Below, in pieces: positions 1 through 13,280 of a stretch of DNA of 64,000 nt. The stretch is from Sternotherus odoratus (Eukaryota; Chordata; Testudines; Kinosternidae). The position numbers were made by a program, and so were the translations under genes. How positions within the stretch are numbered: position 1 is the stretch's first letter; every line of letters begins with the position of its first letter. The notes below the pieces were generated by a model. The model saw only the letters and a program-made list of their open reading frames with translations, did no database searches and was not told where the DNA came from. The stretch spans positions 34,285,390 to 34,349,389 of the forward strand of contig JAVMKO010000003.1 of NCBI GenBank assembly GCA_032164245.1. Reading direction: 5' to 3'.

Positions 1-1955
1 TATATTTATTTATTTAGCCATGCCTTTAAAGCTGAAACTTTATTTATTTAAGTGAAGCACAGTGAAGAACTAGCTTCTGAAATAAAAACATACGGTACAA
101 CTCCAGGGACTGAATTTTGCCCTCAGCTGCAGATGCAGATCTCCTTAACGTCAACTGAAACCACGTGCACTTCTGAGAGAGAGACAATCACATAATAATT
201 GTATTTTGTTGTCTTCTACTTTTATGTTTGTGAAAACAGACATATTTAAGTTATGACTGAGTGCTGAAGTGTGCCTGGATTTGTAGAAACAAACATGCCA
301 GGGCAACCAGTCATTTGCCCATTGGGCTTCTTGCTTTCTTAAACCACTATATGCTAATAGTCAGTTCAACGTTCTGAAGGCCAAACAGAACACACAGTTG
401 CCTGCTGCACCTAGAGAGCTGGTTTGTGTGTTGTTACTTGGTTGTAATCTTACAAGTAAAGAAGATTGTTTGTTTAACACAAGCTCTCTGTGCACTAATG
501 TGGAGAGCAACATAAATCTACCTTCTTCCTCCCCCACACATACATGCTCAGTGCCTGAGCTCCAGTGTGCTCCCTTTCTTTCTCTCTCCCTCCTCAAATA
601 TTGGCTGCCTGAGGCACCTCACACAAGGAAACAGAATTCTTTATTGGTTTCTGCTCTCTCAACGAATCACAGTCCAGAGACCTCTATGCTCTGCCAACTT
701 ACATAATTCAGAGATAATGTGACATCCATTACCAAAAATCCCTTGTGAGAAAAGGATATGCACACACACACACACACACACACTCACCTTTTAATGAGAG
801 AGTAAGCCATTTTCTGGAGGGATATTTACCCGACAGAAGATTTGCTTTTTAATCAAAAACTTTGAATTTTATTACTCTACAATTTGAATGAATGAGTTCT
901 AGTAAAAGGAAATGTATGTCAGATATCAAAACAAACATGAAATTGGCTAAAAATCATGACATTTTTCAAAAAAAATGTGTCTTCTGTTTTTTGAGACTTT
1001 AGGCCTTTCAAGCTTTTCTCCATAACAACAAGAGCTACAAAACTACTTTGGGGAAAAAAACCAAAAAGCTGAGTGTCTCATGAAGTCACATGACTCCTGA
1101 AGCTGCAGCTTTAAGATGATGTAAAATTTATTAGACTCACAATAAAATCACAACAATTCTGCATAGGTTTTCTCAAGTTAATCTAGGCATCATGAAAGCT
1201 AATATAGTATGCATGATACTTTCCAATTTATTGTGTATGGAATGCTATAAATCATGTTCATATTTTGAACTGGCAATTGCTAGTTTCTTGTGGTCCCATA
1301 CATGATATTCTGAAACAGTTAAGTATTATGAGGAATATTGGTGAGGATTTTCAAAAACTGACACCTGAAATTAGGCTTTGAACCTGGGATAATCTCTTAG
1401 GCATAAAGGAGTTAGACACCAAATTTTCATGGATTTTCAGTGGGAGTTGGGGAGGTCTTTGGGCCCATTTGAAAAAGGCAGCCTAACTTCTTATTTAAGT
1501 ACCCAAATAAGTGGCTTGAATTTTAAATGTTCTTAAGTTATTTAAAATGCCAAAATATGGATTTAGGAATCTACCTTTAGGAAATGTTGGTCAATGTCAC
1601 TAGAACTGTCACTGATGAAAAAAATCAACATTTATACATCAATAGAATATGTCCATCAATTTCTGCACCCAAAACACTTGAGAATGTCAAAAATACATTA
1701 GCCAAACAAAAGTATGTATGTACTTTCAATGTGTTCCTGACCTGAGGATCCACAATATTACTTATGCACATACTAAAAGATTTGTTCATGCATTCTAGGC
1801 ACGATAGTCCTAACTCATTCTGGTAATGAGTCATTGAATATGTAAAAAAGACCAAAAACTCTCATGTAGCCAAACAATTCCCTATTACCTACATATAAAT
1901 ATGAAGAGGATTAATATAGTTCCTCAATCCTATCAAAGTCAACTAGAATTTTAAT
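1..1955. other. AT-rich non-coding DNA, no gene seen
   Basis: No open frame here resembles a conserved protein and no transposon terminus is recognised. The only ordered structure is a short CA microsatellite near 760. Open frames of 76-102 codons in this stretch have biased, low-complexity content and no known motif. Confidence 0.6.
760..783. repeat. (CA)n microsatellite
   Basis: About twelve uninterrupted CA dinucleotides, followed by a CACTCACC tail. Nothing links it to a gene. Confidence 0.9.
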
Positions 1956-1959
1956 TGAC

Positions 1960-2370
1960 TCAAGTGTTGACTGTTATAGCACCAACTTAAGCTTTTCGCT
2001 AAAAACAGTCACTGGTGATCAAACAATGTTCTTTCTTCTTTCCCATGGGTCCAAATGATGAAGATGTCATCAGTGTAGCACAAGTAGAGTAGGGGCATTA
2101 GGAAATGAGAGTTAAGGAAGTGTTTTTTTAAGTCTGCCATAAAAATGTTGATGTACTACGGGGTACCCATAGCAGTTCTGCTGACTTGAAGATATATATT
2201 GTACCCAAATGTGAAATAGTTGTACGTGAGGACAAACTTACAAAGTTCAACCACCAAGATAGCTGTAACAGTGTCAGGGATACTGTTCTTGATGGCTTGT
2301 AGTCCATCTTTGTGTGGAATGTTGGTGTAGAGGGCTTCTACATCTATAGTGGCCAGGATGGTATTTTCTG
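1960..2370 (-). pseudogene. Penelope-like element reverse transcriptase fragment
   Basis: Read on the minus strand this stretch gives three reverse transcriptase signatures in order. First is a motif A block containing TIDVEALYTNIPH, close to the Penelope-type D-V-x-S/A-LYTNIPH signature. Next is a motif B-like block ending TAMGTP. Last is a motif C block, YTDDIFIIW, whose two catalytic aspartate codons lie at 2066-2071. Between B and C the expected M-A-P residues are missing and an in-frame TAG follows GTP, after which the same frame resumes with NIFMADL. The copy is therefore a dead, 5'-truncated fragment of the core domain. The GIY-YIG endonuclease part is not recognisable downstream. The 5' edge near 2370 abuts the Myb/SANT element. 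The Penelope assignment rests on motif recall, not alignment. Confidence 0.82.
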
Positions 2371-3690
2371 GATAACACAGAGAGATAAAGAATGGACGTT
2401 GCTTGAATGGCAGAAAACACCAGGACCATATGCTGTCAGGCTTTGTCATGCAATGATACCAGACTACTTCCTACTGGTCTGGCATAGTAAAGTGTCCTAC
2501 CATGGAGGACGGAATAAGGCTGCTCTCCCAATAAACCTTCTGCAAAGGCTTTTAGAGTACCTCCAGGAGAGCTTCATGGAGATGTCCCTGGAGAATTTCC
2601 GCTCCATCCCCAGAGACTAACAGACTTTTCCAGTAGCTGTGCTGGCCACGAATGCATCTCAAGTCCTCAGGGCAAATTAATCATTAAACACACTTTCTTT
2701 TAAACCGTATATTATATTTACAAAGGTACATGCACCAGAGGTGCCTTCTCTGGCTTCACTGTCTGGGATCCCACCTTGGGAGGGTTGGAAGGGGATTGGC
2801 TCCAGGTGATAAAAAGATGCTGACTGTCAGGGAGAATGGTGTCTACACTTGCATAGTGTGTGCTATCCTCAACCTTGTCCTCCTCCTCTTCATCTTCCTT
2901 GTCCCCAAAATCCTCATCCCTGTTGTGTGACATTTCCCCCTTGCAGGTGTCCAGGGACAGGGCTGAGGTAGTGATACAGCCCCCTCCCAGCACTGCATGC
3001 AGCTAATCATAGAAGCGGCATGCCTGGGGCTCTGACCTGGAGCATCCGTTTGACTCTTTGATTTTCTGGTACACTTGTCTGAGCTCCTTACTTTTCATGC
3101 AGCACTGCTGCAGGTCCCTGTTGTAGCCTCTGTCCATCATGGCTTTGGAGACTTTGGCATATGTATTGGCATTTCGTCTTTTTGAATGTAGTTCTGCCAG
3201 CACAGATTCATCTCCCCATGCAGCGATCAAATCCAACACCTTCCATTCGGTGCATGCTAGAGCTCTTTTGTGATTCTGGGACTGCATGGTCTCCTGTGAT
3301 GTTGGGCTCTGCATGGTCACCTGTGCTGATGAACCTGCCATGCATGCTGGCCAACCAGGAAATGAAATTCAGAAGTTCCCGGGGCTTTTCCTGTCTACCT
3401 GGCCGGTGCATCTGAGTTGAGAATGCTCTCCAGAGTGGTCACAATGGAACATTGTGGGATAGCTCCCATAGGCCAATACCATCAAATTATGTCCACACTA
3501 ACCCAAATTTGACCCCACAATGTCAATTTCAGCACTAATCCCCTCATCCGGGAGGAGTACAGAAATAGATTTTAAGTGCCCTTTAAGTTGACAAAAATGG
3601 CTTTGTGTGGACAGGTGCAGGGTTAAATCGATTTAATGCTGCTAAATTCGACCTAAACTCATAGTACAGACTAGGGCTAAGTAAAGCATA
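2371..3690 (-). mobile_element. Harbinger-like DNA transposon carrying a Myb/SANT gene, truncated
   Basis: The right edge (about 3575-3690) shows the arrangement I associate with a turtle Harbinger-like family: a TTTAAGTTGAC block, a TGTGTGGACAGG block, TTAAATCGATTTAA, and a terminal stretch reading, on the minus strand, GTCTGTACTATGAG then TTTAGGTCGAATT. The same layout, diverged, recurs at the right end of the element at 16.4-17.5 kb. The body holds a Myb/SANT-like gene (separate entry) and a 2371-2640 segment open on the plus strand for about 80 codons, whose role I do not know. The left terminus is missing and is replaced at about 2370 by the PLE fragment. Superfamily assignment is inferred from the Myb/SANT gene and the related terminus. 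Confidence 0.6.
2718..3341 (-). pseudogene. Myb/SANT-like DNA-binding protein gene, broken by one stop
   Basis: The first 112 codons (3341 down to 3003) encode a trihelix-type Myb/SANT-like domain. Key blocks are VLDLIAAWGDESVL, ELHSKRRNANTY, DRGYNRDLQQC and KELRQVYQKIKESNG. A TAG at 3003-3005 interrupts the frame directly after CRFYD. The same frame then continues for about 90 codons (to 2718) through an acidic linker with runs of D and E, ending near a putative exon edge. In intact relatives the Myb/SANT protein partners the transposase in DNA binding. Here the first expected tryptophan of the domain reads Cys (CTEWKVLD), a further sign of decay. The start is the ATG at 3341; an upstream start is not excluded. 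The family is secure, functional status is pseudogene. Confidence 0.75.
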
Positions 3691-4296
3691 CTGAGACCCT
3701 CAGATGGAAGATGCAGTATATGAGCAAAGTATTATTGCTACTATGATTGGATATTATGATGCTTTTCACACTTTATCCTACACTTTCTGTGTAGTTTTCC
3801 AGAGTATAATTAAACTGCAATAGTTCATCCCAATGGGGGTTGTAGATGAGTTGTGGATGTAGTAATTTGCATATAATTTCACTAAATATTATTGTATCCT
3901 TTCAGATGAAAGGAGCAATGCACAACTTATTTTGAGTATTATAAACAATTTACATTTTCACATAATGATGCACTTTAGAAACAAATTAGTTCAAAAGGTT
4001 AGTTTTATTGCCTCTTAGCTTCATATTTTCAAAATTAGTGAATGGTTCAGTGATAAATGAATACATCATTTGTATCCCAGTAATATCCAGAGGCCACATT
4101 TAACATCAGAATGTCATTGTGCTAGGCACTGTACAAATGTTTGTTGGAAAAATAATATACAAATTTACTTACATATCATATTATAAAACCACAGTAGACA
4201 GTGATTACTCCAATTAGGCACTGGAACTTAGCATGGGAACTCTCACAAATCCATACTACTGCCTTGATTTTGTTATATATATATAAAAATAGTTCT

Positions 4297-4397
<101 letters not shown>

Positions 4398-6197
4398 GTA
4401 TATATAATTTGAAAGAATGTGCTAGAAACCAACAAGGGAAATAAAAGTTAAGGCTCAAACTCTGACCTTAACCTGTAATTCAATCTTTAAATTGCTTTTT
4501 TGTTCCTAGATATTGCAGTTGTTTGTAAACTCACATACTGAACTCTGTCCTTTGTGATACTGTACTCACAAGAGCACAAAAGTTATGCATTAATAAACAG
4601 AATTGTAGCAAGTTTTAAAACAGAATTTCAGACCCTTCTTTTTTAAAAAATCTGTTGCTCTGTTTCTGTCATAACCTTAAGATTACATAAATCCAGTTTT
4701 TTTAGCCTGTGGATGCACAAAGTGCCCCTTAAAATGCACTTGTAATGCTTGTGTGTAATCATCTCTGCTCAATAGTTAATTTATAGCTTTTTTGTGAGGT
4801 ACTGCTCTTCCTCTAATTAACTGTCATCCACGCTATCCTTGACCTACTGTACTCTGACAAAGGCAGATACATGAGCAATTTTCTGCAGAACAGCTATAAA
4901 AGCCAATACTTTTAATGCATATGACAGTTTTATATGTTTTGTCATTCTTAAAGTATTCTGGCCATCAGAGTTCATTCAAATTTTGTAAAGAATTTACAAT
5001 TGCCAAGACTGAGTAAAAATTTAAAATTATACAAAAAAAATCTATAATTAGCAAAGACCACTTTTTTGTTAACAGGATGTAATTCTGCAATTGGATATCT
5101 ATGAAGATGATAATATGGACTCTAGCATGGCACTTTAACAAATGAATATTATTTTAAGGATTTTTCAGCGGAACTTGATTTAACTGGATAAGTCACAATT
5201 ACACACAAGTTACTGTGGTGAGTCAGAGATCCTCTACATTAACTTCTTAAGTGAAATGTGGATCCATAAATATTGAATCACTATCAGTATCCCAAGTTGT
5301 CCCAGATCCACAGGCTGTGAAGAGTTAGCCTCTCAAATGGTGAGCTCTCTTGACTGAGATTTCATGCATCTTGCCATACAATATCTTATTTTGTGCAAGA
5401 GCAAAATCATCATAAGCTCCAAGGATTTTGGTGGTTTGAACTTCTTTCACACACCATCAGAGCCAATATAGCACTGAAGGCAATGGGGTGAATAAATATG
5501 TCTTGTCTGGGTAAGGATTCCAAGATCAAACCCTTTGATTTTTTTCATTCTTGAAAGAGCATACAAGTCAGATTAGAGGTATTTATAATTCTCAAATGGA
5601 ATATTTTCAAAAGCACAGATCCACATTGTTTTAGGGAAATAATTTTTAAAAATTAAAGTATGACTGATGTAAATACAATTATTATAAGATTATATAAAAC
5701 AGGTTCTGATATAAATTTGGACTAAATATACATTTGAAATGATGATTCAGTATTTCCCTTCCTTTTTAAGAGTATAAGAAAGACAGTCTTAAATTGAAAT
5801 CTAACTGATAGGCATTAGGGTCAAAATGTATCCATTTACGTTAAATCAGAGATGAATTAGCCTTAAGACTTTGAGAAGCAGAACTCTTAATCCTTAAGTC
5901 TTCTAGGAATCTCTGGTTTGACTACTAAAGGACTTTAATCAGGTGTAGACCTCAATACATTATTATTCTATTTGTTTCTTAGTTTATGTTTCACAACCAT
6001 GCAAAGTAATTTGGTCATATTGTGCATATGCAGTATGATGCAAGTTTTATTTACATGATCGCATACTATTATTTCCAGAGCACTCATGCCATTTTCAGTG
6101 CACAGGAAAAAGATGCCGTCTAAATGAACCTGTGTTGGGTAATGAAGAAGGCTTTTGTTGGTAGGATCCCTGCCTCATTTGTTGTACAAATTAAAAG

Positions 6198-6260
6198 TTA
6201 AAATTAGACAATGTTATAAGCTTATTGGTTAAAAATTAGACAATGATATAAGCTTATTGG
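6198..6260. repeat. Tandem duplication, about 32 bp x 2
   Basis: Two adjacent copies of a unit that reads TTAAAATTAGACAATG followed by TATAAGCTTATTGG. They differ by one extra A and one T/A change, which fits a small recent slippage duplication. Confidence 0.85.
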
Positions 6261-7034
6261 TAGTGTTGGAGTACATTAATTATAGACATCACTACCAATT
6301 CTACCCATATGATATTTGCATATTTGATAACCAAGGAATATATGTTAATCAAGGAGGTTTTTTTAATCAGTCTCTTAGCACACACATGACACCAACTGAC
6401 TTCCTTGGTGGCGTGTATTCAGCTATCTGAATCTAGAGTGAAAAATTATCCTTTGTTATCTAAAGCACCTGAACAAATAAATTATATCTTCCATTTTCAA
6501 GTGATAGAATCTTTACCATCCTACTAAAAAAAAATTTGTTGCTGAAAGAGGTCGGAAACTCCATGTAAAAATTATTTGCCTACATTTGCTCAGTCATTGA
6601 ATGTGAGTGTGATGACTGGGTATTTGTTTGTGCAAATGGCCAATTAGATTATCCACATGCACCATTTTGGTAATTGTATGTGTAGTTTTGAGTCCTTTCT
6701 TATTTAATATTGGATTAATATTTTCCTAAAATGCATCATACATACTGTCTCTTAAAATGTGACTAACTGGAATTTTTAGTAATCTTCAAACTATCTAAAT
6801 TTGCCAATTTCATACTAGCAAATTATTAAATACTGACATTCAACTGTTCCAGTGAAGTGTATCATGGAATCAGGTCGAATTTGTAGCTTAAATAAAAGGC
6901 TCATAACTATTCACTCCAATATAAGAATATAGCTTTCTGCAGCTCAGGGTTATCAATAAGAGCTCAGTTGTTCCGTACCTAGCCTGGTTTTATCCATTAC
7001 CAATAAATGGCTTGATCCGATACCTAAGAAGTCT

Positions 7035-7265
7035 ATGGGAAGATTTTTAGGAAATGTCTACACTGAAAAAAACACCCACAGCTGGTCCATGTCAGCTGAC
7101 GGGCTTGCAGGCTTGGGCTGTGAACTATATAACTGCAGTATAGATGTCTGGGCTTGGGCTGGAGCCCAGTCTCTAGGACCATCCCCCTGCATGGGGACCA
7201 GAACCCAGGCTCCAGTCCAAACCTGAACATCTACACTGGAGCGTTATAGTCCTGCAGCCCAAGCA
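7035..7265. mobile_element. Hairpin-rich MITE-like DNA element
   Basis: The left part starts near ATGTCTACACTG and the right part contains ACATCTACACTGGAG, resembling the 'tctacactg' termini common in turtle non-autonomous DNA elements. The middle forms an imperfect hairpin: GGGCTGGAGCCCAG with CTAGGACCATCCCC on one side pairs with TGGGGACCAG and CCCAGGCTCCAG on the other. No target duplication could be fixed. Confidence 0.5.
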
Positions 7266-10200
7266 GACACAACAGCAGTAAGACAAATTCATACTGACTT
7301 CAGCAGGATTTAGTCAAAGCTCTTTAGTGAAAACGGTAGGCGATAATTATTCTTATGCTGCTGCAGTTGAAGACTTTACTTCATGCAGCACTGAAGAATG
7401 CTGCTCCCCACAAAAACCAACAAAACTTATAGATGCCCAATGCTGATCTTTGGCTTTATGTTTTGTGTTGTTTTTACATTTGTTATTCACACTTTAGTGG
7501 CTACTCTTAACATTTGATGCTGTTCCCGTTGAGATTAGTGGGCATTTATTTTGTCTTAAATGAGAACAGAATTGAGCCAATAGTATATTTCATGGGGATT
7601 CTTAGTGGTTAGGAGCAAAATCTATGTTATCTCACTACATTAATACTTCGGTAGGTTCTTCATGCTATAGAAATAAAAACAAAACCCCCAGAATTCATCT
7701 TGCTTGGAGACATTTTAATTAACTCATTAACTAATATGATTGTTTCTCCAGCATATCTGCTGTACACAGCCAAATTTTCCATGTGGCTTGAAAGCAACTA
7801 AGTTGGACACATTTTATTTGCATTACTATAGCTGATAGCTGGACGTCATTGAAGGTAGTTAAATTATGCAGATTTAGAGACTGATTTTTCAAAATTTGAC
7901 TTGTGGTATAGCATGAAAGGAAGATTGGGCATATAATCTAGTAGGATTATAAATGACAACACTGGATTCTGCAATTCAGCAGACAGTCTCTCTGCTTTTT
8001 CCTACTTTTGTATTTCTCAAGACTTTACCTTGTATTTTTCATCCGAATGCTGAGAGCATTTTGCCATTTACTTGTATGCCCACTCACTATGAAACAAAAA
8101 ACTTGTTTGTTTGTTTTTTTCATTCTCTCGTCAGCCCAATTACAATTACAGTAAATCTTTTTCAAAAGTGGTAGCCTTTGGGCAATAAGCAGATGTTGCT
8201 CAAAGCTGTTCAGTGCAGAAGATAAGAAAGAAACAAGCCATGTTTACAAAATGGGAAAAAGGGCATCTTGCTCTATTTGCAGCATATTCATCTTGTAGTA
8301 TTTTCACAAAATATACTAGATTAAGCCAAAGTGTTAACAATGTGGTAAGAATTAGTTTAACAACAAAAACAATAGATCAATTAAAGATGCCTCCTGAACA
8401 TAATATAATCTGGGTAGCCAAGGGAAAATTATACCATGTTGAGTCAAACATTATATGCTGGACATTTTCCCTTGCCTTTGAAACACCACAGGGGATAATG
8501 TTTTCTGCAATGTCAGGACAATCAAAATAATCACCTCCACAGCTTTTCCGATTAAAATTCAATGTTGAGTCTCGATTGTTGTCACTGTATAAAATTTCAC
8601 CTCAGAAAGCAATGAGGAGCCAAAGGGAAAATATCAATATGTGCTAAAAGAGCACATTAAATAAGGATACTGAAGCACACATCACCCACTCCCCACACTC
8701 ACAAAATGTGCTCTCAAAATGGCAGTTTGAAAGGTTCTTTTTAAAGGTGAATTGCAAATCTTGAAAGAGTTTTTAAGAACTATTATATCCTCATCTTAAA
8801 TGTATATAAATAAGTTATAGAAGTCCAACATACAAGTTTATCTGCGGGTCCGGCATCAGAGGGTCCTTGACTTGTCATAATGGAAGAAAAATGTACCATT
8901 CCCCAATTTTTGGTAAATAACTCTCTAAAGTTCAACTAAATGGCAGTATATTGAGATACACAAAGTTTTCCAGGGTATTATATAAAAAAAGTAATAATTT
9001 TGAATCCCAATTGGTAGTTGCTCACAAAGCTATAAAGATAAAACTTAACTTCTTTGATCTTTTTCTTCAAAATAGAAAACATTTTATATATTCAGGGAAT
9101 TAATATGATAAACACAAAATAAAAATGTTTAACAAAGAATAAAATAATCACATGACATTCAATGTGTCTTTGGAGTCAAGCAACCAAACACAGATGCTTT
9201 TTTTCCCCTTTTCATTTCTGGGAGATAAATCTCATAGTTGTCTTTTTGACATTTTTTTGATATCTAGCGTCAAACTTTAAGAAATATAGAAGGAGAAAAT
9301 CAAAGTCCTCCTTTTTCAAAACTCTGTAGCCTAAACAGCCTTCACAAAAGTCTTGGGCAAATTAAAGTGGAGAATCAAAGAGTGAGTAATGAATGTATAA
9401 GCAGCAAACATCATGTGAGATCTACTTTTTACAGATTATTTTATATAATTTTATAGTATCTTCTTTGTGCATATCTTCTATGTTTTCAGTAATCACAAAC
9501 CCTGGATTGTCACCATTGATTTTTTTCCAGTGGCACTGTCTACTCTGTGTTCTGGTGGCTCCCAGTTTTCTAAGAATTTATAACTAATTGAACCAGAAAC
9601 TAAGTCACACTACAGATCAGATAATTATACTATTCCATTAGCCATCCTAAAAGTAGAAAAAATACTTACATATTATCATGGACAAATATGAACACTGGAT
9701 TCCAAATTAAAAGAAAATTTCTAGTGTTTAATAGCATGGTTTTATTATTATTATTATTATTAATTTGACCTCTAGTGTAGAATTAGTCCTGTTGAGAACA
9801 GTTCTGTAGACCTCTGTCTTACATCTTCCTTGCATGTCCAATACTTATACAAAGTCATTCTTCCTGGAATACTCTTTCTGGATCAGGTCCTGTCTGTGGG
9901 AAACAGACTACTGGAATTCACACAGATAAATGTCCGTATATATTTCCACTTCTTTATGAATAAAATAAATTCTTTAGTGTGACTAATCACAGATTCAAAC
10001 TCAGCCTGCAATAAATGTATTTAAGACAGTAAGTTGTGAAGAATGAAAATATTCAGCAGCACAAGAAGTGAGAAAGAAAATAGTTTTAAAGAGACATATC
10101 ACATAAGCAGTATCTTAAATTTTAGTACATTTTTGATCAAGAAGTTGACTTCTGTTTTGGCTGAAATATCTAAGTCTTTGGTACGGATGGGTAGCTCATC

Positions 10201-11970
10201 AAAGAAGTACAAAACAGCAACTCGTTTTCCATTACCTTGTTTTGCCCCTCTTTTAAAGGGGGAAAAAACAACACTTAAAATTTTCATCAGACTCATGCAA
10301 TAATCTCTTCCTAACATGTATTCATTTGTATGATCCAAAGGTAAATGTAACTGGTCAGTCAAGTATTCCAAGTATGCAGCAGGTGTGAAGACTTTGGGGG
10401 CTTGGGTTAGAGAAAAGTTAAAAGGATGAAGAAAAGAATAATTTAAATTTGTGATGTCATTATTCATTTTTTTAAATATCCACAATTTTATCTATTCATG
10501 TTTGTTGCACCATTAGATACATGTCTAATTATTTGCAATTCATTTTATAAATCATTATTTACTAAATCATATAAATTATGTGATTTTCTGGTGAAAAAAT
10601 AGCCACAATAGTTCTGAGAGTTTGTTTGTTAAGCAGTCAGCCATGATATTGTAGTACGTCCTGGGCCTACAAAGCACAGACAATAATTCTATGGATGATT
10701 ACTGTATAAAATCAGGCCCATATACTAGCTTGATTTTTTTCTTAATGGAGGCAAATTCTTAAACAATCAGTCAGATCATCCATTTTACATTACATACAGT
10801 CTTAAACATAAATGTCACCAGTGACCCTCATTCACATCCTTGCTTTTGTTTTCTGAGTTGCCAACACTTGTCCAATATTGGGTTAATTTTACTTCTGGAA
10901 GAAACAGTTTTTTGGATAATGATTGCTTGCAGGATTACAAAGACCTTTTTCCTCAAGTAGCTCTATAAATTATTCTTTGTTTAGTTATATGAAAAAGAAT
11001 ACTTCAATACAATAATTCTTCTCAGTAGACCACTCATTTTAACTGTCAGCTGAATAGATTTGAAAATGTAATTAATATTACTTTTATAGTATTTAGTTGT
11101 ATAGCTTGCAATATAGCCAATCTGTTCTTGAATAATAACTCAACATAATTTATGTCTACTTGTGTATAAACATTTTTCCTGGGACAGTGACAATGTCATT
11201 TAAAAATGGCTAATCACGATGATCGGACTAAAACACCAGACTTGGAAATGTGACAAAAAGTTAGCTCCTGTTCTTGGAAAAGCATATCCCCCATCTTTAA
11301 ATTTTCCAATGACTATCTTTATTGTTGATCATATGCCTGTGTAGTACTGAAAGGAAGATATGGACCAACATGTTGTTTTGAATGCTCTGGAAAAAATTGC
11401 AATAATTTTCTAATACAGGCACACATTTGGAGTAGATAAGATATGCTTGCTGGAAAAAATTGTGCAGGCCTTAGCATCCAAAAGCTATTTCCTGATCACT
11501 TCCTTTATTATTAGTCTCAGTACTGAAGTCCAGCTCTATGGCAGTTGAGCTCGTTCCTCTATTAAGGCCTAATTATGTTGGTACATTATCATTTGAAGCG
11601 GAAGATCTTGAGGGTTTTGTGGGATCACTAGCAATTTTTTATGCCTACATTACTGCAGCAAGAAGGCTGTCACTGGTGGCTATTTTAGGATTATAACCAG
11701 TTTCATTTCTTGAGGCCTCATCCAACTCCCATTAAAGTCAATAGAAACATTAAAATTAATAAGATTCTAAGTTGCATCATGCCTTTGGTATTTGGCTATA
11801 AGGGCTAAAAGCAGAATCAGAAGAGCATTGTGCAGATGGACAAACTGGAGACATTATGCTAAATGCTGACAATGTGCTCGTGGCTGCAAAATGATGCCGT
11901 GTAACCCCCCAAATGACAATCCTGATTCTGATGAACAAGCATTGGCTTAAATGCTACAAGCTCTGTCTGT
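7266..11970. other. AT-rich non-coding DNA, no gene seen
   Basis: About 4.7 kb with no recognisable gene or transposon terminus. A short (ATT)n run lies at 9742-9762. The longest open frames (105 codons at 8213 +, 128 codons at 10099 -) have no motif that I recognise and no flanking splice or start context strong enough to call an exon. Confidence 0.55.
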
Positions 11971-11974
11971 CTCT

Positions 11975-12250
11975 CAAAACATAAGAACAGCCCTACTGGG
12001 TCGGGCCAATGGTCCGTGTAGCCCAATATCCCGTCTTCCAATAGTGGCCAATGCCAGGTGCATCAGAGGGAATGAGAAGAACAGGTAATCAAATGATCTA
12101 TCTCTTGTCGCCCATTCCCAGCTTCTGGCAAACAGAAGTGAGGGACACTTCAAAGCATGGCTTTGCATGCTTGCCCATCCTGGCTAATAGCCAATGATGA
12201 CCTATCTTCCTCTTCTTCAGCTTTATATAGCTCCTTTCCTTTCCACTCTT
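11975..12250 (-). mobile_element. CR1 LINE 3' fragment
   Basis: Begins with CATAAGAACAG then CTACTGGGTCGGGCCAATGG, the reverse complement of a CR1-type 3' end. It continues through blocks such as AGTGGCCAATGCCAGG, CATTCCCAGCTTCTGGC and CATCCTGGCTAATAGCC. A sister fragment of the same subfamily is at 21670. It is 5'-truncated near 12250, as expected for LINE copies. Confidence 0.75.
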
Positions 12251-12947
12251 CTCCCATCTGAGTGTTTTAATTATTTTTGTGAACATTAATTTTCTTCCAT
12301 TTTTTTAAATGACAGTTTCCCATGGAATTAAACTCCCTTTTCAAATATTCACTCTCAACTATGTCCCACCACTTAATCAAATTGGTGCTGATAATATCTA
12401 CACTAGCCTAAGCTGTTCCTTTACATCAGTGTATGTGGAAGGTGTAAAGGGAACACCTCAGCAGATGACTACGCTACCAAAAGACGAGGCTGTAAGAGAG
12501 AGCTTTCCTGTTCACTGTCATAGCTCAGCCAACATGAAAATAAACCCTGATTCCCTTTGTTTGCAAAGGCTGTTGACCATAAAATGCATAGTACGAAACA
12601 GGTAAATATATTAAAAATATAATTAATACATGGGTGAACATGACAAAATATAGGGCATTGATACCCCAACCTGATTTTATGACTTATGACCTGTCTAGTG
12701 TTTTGGGTAATTTTATACTTGCTAGAGCTAAAATGGCACTATCAGATTATAAACTGGAAAGGGGAACATGCAGGGGCGCAAGTAAGTGAATATAACTGAC
12801 TGGATTATTAAACTTTCTATAGTTAAGGACCTGTTAGATCAGGTTAAGGCTTTGTGGGAATAGTTAGGCTAAAGGCTGGGATTTAACTGAATATTAACAG
12901 CTATTGACCGTATAATAATCAGTCCTTATGAAAAGGGGGAAATATGG
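12251..12947. other. Non-coding DNA, no feature recognised
   Basis: A 98-codon open frame at 12309 on the plus strand has no recognisable motif. The stretch may contain an old repeat around 12390-12450, but no terminus could be fixed. Confidence 0.5.
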
Positions 12948-12949
12948 TA

Positions 12950-13278
12950 CAGTAAACCCTCGATTTAACGGACCTCGATTTAACGGACTTCGGATGCAAC
13001 GGACAAAATTTCTGAGCAAGTCTGATGCATTCCTGATCCATTTCTGGCGGGCTGGCTGCCGGCTCCCGCCCGGGTCACAGCAGTGGGTGGGCTGGCTGCC
13101 GGCTCCCGGCTGCCACCCGGGTCCAGGCAGTGGGCAGGCTGCGGACCTGTCGCCCCGACCCTGTGGTGGGCGGGCTGCTACTCCGACAGCTCATTTTTTT
13201 TTATTATTAAATAACGGACTTTTTGATTTAACGGACACCCCCTTGCCCGAATTAGTCCGTTAAATGGAGGTTTTACTG
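12950..13278. mobile_element. Tigger/pogo-like non-autonomous DNA transposon
   Basis: This is a 329-bp element with terminal inverted repeats: the left end CAGTAAACCCTCGATTTAAC matches the complement of the right end GTTAAATGGAGGTTTTACTG with a few differences. TA dinucleotides flank both sides (12948-12949 and 13279-13280), as expected for Tc1/mariner-class insertion. The CAGTAAACCCTCG start is typical of Tigger/pogo-like ends. The AT-rich ends enclose a GC-rich core with partly repeated GGGCTGGCTGCCGGCTCCCG blocks and no transposase frame. Confidence 0.85.
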
Positions 13279-13280
13279 TA

